A stretch of DNA of 64,000 bases from Desulfobulbaceae bacterium (GTDB lineage: Bacteria > Desulfobacterota > Desulfobulbia > Desulfobulbales > Desulfocapsaceae): the NCBI GenBank assembly GCA_008933635.1, contig WBUQ01000005.1, positions 19,085 to 83,084 on the forward strand, in the 5' to 3' direction. Position numbers and translations under genes: made by a program. Position 1 is the stretch's first letter. Each line of letters opens with the position of its first letter. The notes beneath the pieces were generated by a model that worked only from the letters and a program-made list of their open reading frames with translations, was not told the DNA's origin and did not search any database. Below are positions 60,461-64,000 of this stretch, in pieces.

Positions 60461-60637
60461 ACCGGAACGGATAATCGCGATGGATAGATGGGCAGCCTTG
60501 TCAGGATCTCGATCGAAGGGACACTAGCGCAAAGAATGTTTGGCCGATCGTGCCGGTGCGGGGCATTGGAAACGGATCGGCAGGGCTGCCTGGCTCTTTC
60601 CAGGACTTCTTTCTCACCATGGAGTGCAAGAGAGACA

Positions 60638-61114
60638 ATGTATCCATCGTATTATGGGAACAATCCGCTGTTTCCGCGTAAGCAGGATTTTGAAGTGATT
60701 GTCAAGGACGAGGTTGTCGGCATGGGGGTGGTGTGCCGCCGCGCCTTTGCCAAAGGCGAGGTGGTGGCCGCCCTTGCCGGCGAAATCATCCACGACATCC
60801 GCCAGCACAGCCTGCAGGTCGAGCCTGGCATCCATCTCTATGACATTCATTTTTCCGGCTACTTTCTCCATTCCTGCACGCCGAACGTCGAACTTGACAT
60901 GAAAAGCATGCTGGTCCATGCCGTCAGGGACATTCATCCCGGCGACTACCTGTACATGGATTATGCGCAGACCGAAGATGTCCTGTACCGGCAGTTTCCC
61001 TGCAGCTGCGGTTCCGAAAACTGCCGTGGCTGGATAACCGGCAGAAAGGAACAGCTGGTCGAATGCATGCCTGACATCCTCGCAGATCTCCCCGCTGATA
61101 AAACAATCCGCTAA
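60638..61114 (+). CDS. SET-domain protein (putative lysine methyltransferase)
   Basis: GMGVVCRRAFAKGEVVAALAGEII...YFLHSCTPNVELDMKSMLVHAVRDIHPGDYLYMDY...FPCSCGSENCRGWI (SET + post-SET-like Cys). Confidence 0.85.
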   Translation: MYPSYYGNNPLFPRKQDFEVIVKDEVVGMGVVCRRAFAKGEVVAALAGEIIHDIRQHSLQVEPGIHLYDIHFSGYFLHSCTPNVELDMKSMLVHAVRDIHPGDYLYMDYAQTEDVLYRQFPCSCGSENCRGWITGRKEQLVECMPDILADLPADKTIR

Positions 61115-62322
61115 TGGCCGCAATGCATCAATGGTGGGAACGCGACCGTCTCCACTATGTCGAGGACAGGCTGGTCTTTGCCGGCCGGTCGGTCGCCGGG
61201 CTGGCGCGACAGTTCGACAGCCCGGCGTTCTTTTATGATGCCGCGCGGGTGGCCGCGAATCTCACGCGGGTGCATGACGCCTTGGATGAAGCCGGATTTG
61301 CCGGACGGCACCGGATCAACTATGCGATGAAGGCCAATCGTTTTGCCCCGCTCCTGACCTGGATGAAGACCAGCGGACTCTGTTCCGTCGATGCCTGTTC
61401 GCCCCGGGAAGTGGAGCATGCCATCAGCAGCGGCTTTTCACCGGCGGAGATCTCGTTTACCGCCACAAGTCTGTCCGATCGGGATTTTGATCGTTTATCG
61501 CGACTGGACGGTCTGGAGATGAACTGCGATTCGCTGCACTCACTGCGCCAGTGGGGTGAACGCGGTTCGGGGCGATCTGTCGGTATCCGTGTTAATCCTG
61601 CCGTCGGCGTTGGCCGGGCGCAGAATGAGATGCTGCAGTACAGCGGCGGCAGGACGACCAAGTTTGGCATCTACCGGGAGCAGTTCGGCGTAGCGCTGGA
61701 GCTGGCCGCCCGTTACGACCTGACTGTTGAACGGATTCATTTCCATACCGGTTGCGGTTACCTGACTCCACAACTGAGCGCCTGGGAGAAGGTGGTCGAG
61801 GAGTGCCTGTGGTTCGTCGACCAGGTCGCTACGGTCACCACCGTCAATGTCGGCGGTGGTCTCGGGGTACCTCATGTCGCCATGGACGATCCGCTCGATC
61901 TCTCCTGCTGGGCCAGGATTCTGAACCGGCATTTCCGGCCCCGGGACCTGCAGATCGAGGTTGAGCCGGGAGACTATCTGGTCAAGGATGCCGGCCTGCT
62001 GCTGCTGACCGTCAATGCCGTCGAAACCAAGAAGGACACGATGTTCGTCGGGGTTGACGCCGGATTCAATATCGCGGTCGAGCCTGCCGTCTATGGCCTG
62101 CCGTTCCAGCCGGTGCCCGTTTGTCGTCGTCCGGGAGCTGAAATCCCGATCACCCTTGTCGGCAATATCAATGAGGCGCTGGATGTCTGGTACCCGAACG
62201 TGCTCCTGCCCCAGCTCAAGACAGGTGACCCCCTTGCCCTGATCAATGCCGGTGCCTACTCCTCGTCGATGGCGTCTAATCATTGCATGCGTGGAGAATT
62301 TCGTGAGTTTCTGCTGTTGTAA
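61114..62322 (+). CDS. PLP-dependent fold-type III decarboxylase (diaminopimelate decarboxylase/LysA-like)
   Basis: INYAMKANRFAPLL (PLP Lys), CSVDACSPREVEHAI, IHFHTGCGY, VGGGLGVPHV, EVEPGDYLVKDAGLLL, LINAGAYSSSMASNHCMRG. Confidence 0.9.
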   Translation: MAAMHQWWERDRLHYVEDRLVFAGRSVAGLARQFDSPAFFYDAARVAANLTRVHDALDEAGFAGRHRINYAMKANRFAPLLTWMKTSGLCSVDACSPREVEHAISSGFSPAEISFTATSLSDRDFDRLSRLDGLEMNCDSLHSLRQWGERGSGRSVGIRVNPAVGVGRAQNEMLQYSGGRTTKFGIYREQFGVALELAARYDLTVERIHFHTGCGYLTPQLSAWEKVVEECLWFVDQVATVTTVNVGGGLGVPHVAMDDPLDLSCWARILNRHFRPRDLQIEVEPGDYLVKDAGLLLLTVNAVETKKDTMFVGVDAGFNIAVEPAVYGLPFQPVPVCRRPGAEIPITLVGNINEALDVWYPNVLLPQLKTGDPLALINAGAYSSSMASNHCMRGEFREFLLL

Positions 62323-62379
62323 AGCGTCTGCCGCACATTTCCTGCGGTTGCAAAACACAGGGAGGTAGCCTACAATTAC

Positions 62380-62456
62380 GGCGAAAGGTGCCCCGCATGG
62401 GGAGAGGGTGCGGCGCTGAAAGAAGCGCCGGAATCCAGGCAAGGTGTAAGCCGCAG
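62380..62456 (+). other. Candidate structured 5' leader RNA
   Basis: Nested or competing inverted repeats: CCCC-gcat-GGGG, CGGCGC-n8-GCGCCG (62411-62430), TGCGGC (62409-62414) with GCCGCA (62450-62455), immediately upstream of the DUF2058 gene. Confidence 0.35.
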
Positions 62457-62473
62457 ATAGAGGGGCTGGAGCA

Positions 62474-63022
62474 ATGGCGCAATCGTTTCGTGAACAGTTG
62501 CTGAAGCTGGGTCTGGTCGAGAAAAAACAGGTCGACCAGGTGAAGAAGCAGGAATATCAGAAGAAGAAGCAGCAGCCCAAAAGCAGGGCCCAGGAGATTG
62601 TCGACGAGAACAAACTCCTGGCTGAGCAGGCCAGGGCGGAAAAAAAGGAGAAGGAACGACTGCGCAACCTCAAGCGGCAGGAGGAACTGCGTCAGAAGGA
62701 GGAGGCGGAGCAGGTCCGGCAGCTGATTGCCGGCAATCGCCAGGCCCAGGATCCGCAGGGTGTTGCTTTCCGCTTTGCCGATGCCGGTAAAATTCAGCGT
62801 ATCTTCGTCAGGTCCGCCGCAGTGGATGAACTCAGTCGCGGACTGCTCGCCATTGCCAGGTCAGGCCCAGCCTATGAGATCATTCCGGCTGCAGTCGCCG
62901 AGAGGGTGGCAGCCCTCAATCCCGCGGCCGTTGTTCTGTGGAACCGGGAGAATAAACGGTCGGATGCGGGAGGAGACGATCCCTACGCCGGCTTCGAGAT
63001 ACCTGACGATCTGATGTGGTGA
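62474..63022 (+). CDS. DUF2058 family protein (YaiL-like)
   Basis: MAQSFREQLLKLGLVEKKQVDQVKKQEYQKKKQ...KKEKERLRNLKRQEELRQKEEAEQVRQLI. Confidence 0.85.
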   Translation: MAQSFREQLLKLGLVEKKQVDQVKKQEYQKKKQQPKSRAQEIVDENKLLAEQARAEKKEKERLRNLKRQEELRQKEEAEQVRQLIAGNRQAQDPQGVAFRFADAGKIQRIFVRSAAVDELSRGLLAIARSGPAYEIIPAAVAERVAALNPAAVVLWNRENKRSDAGGDDPYAGFEIPDDLMW

Positions 63023-63031
63023 ACGGCCGGG

Positions 63032-63640
63032 TTATTTCGAGCTCACCTGAGGCAGGAGGCTGAACTGCAGCACGTCCCTGCGGGCCTGGATATCGACGAA
63101 TTTCATTGCGATAAAGAGCGTCTTGCCGCCGCTTTTGGCGATCAGCGGCTTCATATCCTGCATCGAAACCGGAAATTCACGGCCGTTCAGCAGCGAAACC
63201 AGCGCCTGGCCGATGTCCCCCTGCCCTCCGTTCTGTCCCGATTTCATCCTGTCGACGACAGGTTTGATATACAGCACCTGCGTCGCCCGGTCAAAGCGCA
63301 GTCTGGCGGTGCAATCGAAGTCGAGGTCGACCTCGCCGATCTTGAGGTTGATCTGGTGCCCAGCCAGTTCGGAGACGATCTTCAGATTGCTGCCGGCTAT
63401 GCGGAGGCGGCAGGCCAGGTATTTGTCGCCGAACTGCAGGTTGTCGATGCCGATGATCCTGATCGATCCCTGCAGCCCTTTCGATCTGGCGTCGATGTCC
63501 AGCGGCAGGGCGGCCTGGACGGTCGCTGCCATGACGCTCTCGGGGAGGTTGAGGGTGATCGTTTCGGTTTTCGTCGCACCGGCATGAGCCGGCAGGCAGA
63601 TGCTGAGAATCAGAATGGCGGTGAGCAGTATCCTAAGCAT
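63032..63640 (-). CDS. Secreted protein of unknown function
   Basis: Signal peptide MLRILLTAILILSICLPAHAGATKTE; beta-rich remainder; start overlaps the end of the neighbouring ORF. Confidence 0.65.
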   Translation of the reverse strand: MLRILLTAILILSICLPAHAGATKTETITLNLPESVMAATVQAALPLDIDARSKGLQGSIRIIGIDNLQFGDKYLACRLRIAGSNLKIVSELAGHQINLKIGEVDLDFDCTARLRFDRATQVLYIKPVVDRMKSGQNGGQGDIGQALVSLLNGREFPVSMQDMKPLIAKSGGKTLFIAMKFVDIQARRDVLQFSLLPQVSSK

Positions 63641-64000
63641 GATCTCTTTCCTCTGTGGCAATGGTTGAGCGGAACCGCGATAGTATTACTGTCTGCACTG
63701 TCAAAAGACAAGCCAGAAAAATCCCGGCGATCGAGGCGAAATCCCTGCTTTTGCCATGCAGTTGAAATTGGGCCGCCTGGACGACGTCCGGAGCGATGAA
63801 TCGCCCCTGGATCGAGATGGTCCCCGACCTGGCCGGCATTTTCCCGGCCAGCCGGATCTGTTCGCCGCTGAAGATGCGGATACCTTGCAGCCGGTGGTCG
63901 AAGGCGACACGATCGAACTCAACATACTTTCCTGTTCTGGCGGGCTTGTCCTGCAGTGTTTGGAGAAAATGGAAATCGGTCTGTTTGAGGTCGTCTAGGA
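63633..64000 (-). CDS. C-terminal part of a protein continuing beyond the window
   Basis: Open reverse frame from the edge: LDDLKQTDFHFLQTLQDKPARTGKYVEFDRVAFDHRLQGIRIFSGEQIRLAGKMPARSG...ATEERDHA; overlaps the downstream start by 8 nt. Confidence 0.6.
   Translation of the reverse strand, partial: LDDLKQTDFHFLQTLQDKPARTGKYVEFDRVAFDHRLQGIRIFSGEQIRLAGKMPARSGTISIQGRFIAPDVVQAAQFQLHGKSRDFASIAGIFLACLLTVQTVILSRFRSTIATEERDHA

Noticed and set aside
62340-62473. Known riboswitch class (cobalamin, c-di-GMP-I, glycine)
   Set aside because: Diagnostic conserved strings of each class are absent; kept only as an unassigned structured leader.

Overview
High-GC bacterial window, probably from an anaerobic deltaproteobacterial-type lineage (Desulfobacterota/Desulfuromonadota; inferred from gene content only). 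It is densely coding, and I saw no rRNA, tRNA, CRISPR array or transposase. The main blocks are as follows. (1) About 5.3-30.5 kb is a large fatty-acid beta-oxidation locus: thiolases, acyl-CoA ligases, a FadN-A-E-like run, acyl-CoA dehydrogenases, a dienoyl-CoA-reductase-like OYE flavoenzyme, EtfBA, a membrane Etf:quinone oxidoreductase-like protein, FadL and a MerR regulator. At least four copies of a shared ACCYTTACGT-containing motif lie in front of its genes. (2) About 33.6-45.1 kb holds a hybrid histidine kinase, a tandem pair of paralogous small Zn-ribbon/charged-helix proteins of unknown function, a HEAT-like protein and two ABC systems. (3) About 45.3-47.6 kb holds crcB, a DUF190 gene, an MFS gene and a decayed corA pseudogene. 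(4) About 48.4-54.3 kb is a sigma54-regulated cluster of NifX-like proteins, two ferredoxin-containing MinD/Mrp-type ATPases and a NifU-like protein. It resembles the 'orange protein' (ORP) loci of anaerobes but carries a degenerate receiver-domain protein. (5) About 54.3-63 kb holds a UPF0149/SEC-C/pRiA4b-ORF3 fusion, a PLP decarboxylase, a sigma54 regulator divergent from a citrate synthase with a good -24/-12 promoter, an overlapping SET-domain methyltransferase / LysA-like decarboxylase pair, and a structured leader before a DUF2058 gene. All family names come from reading the translations; no searches were run.
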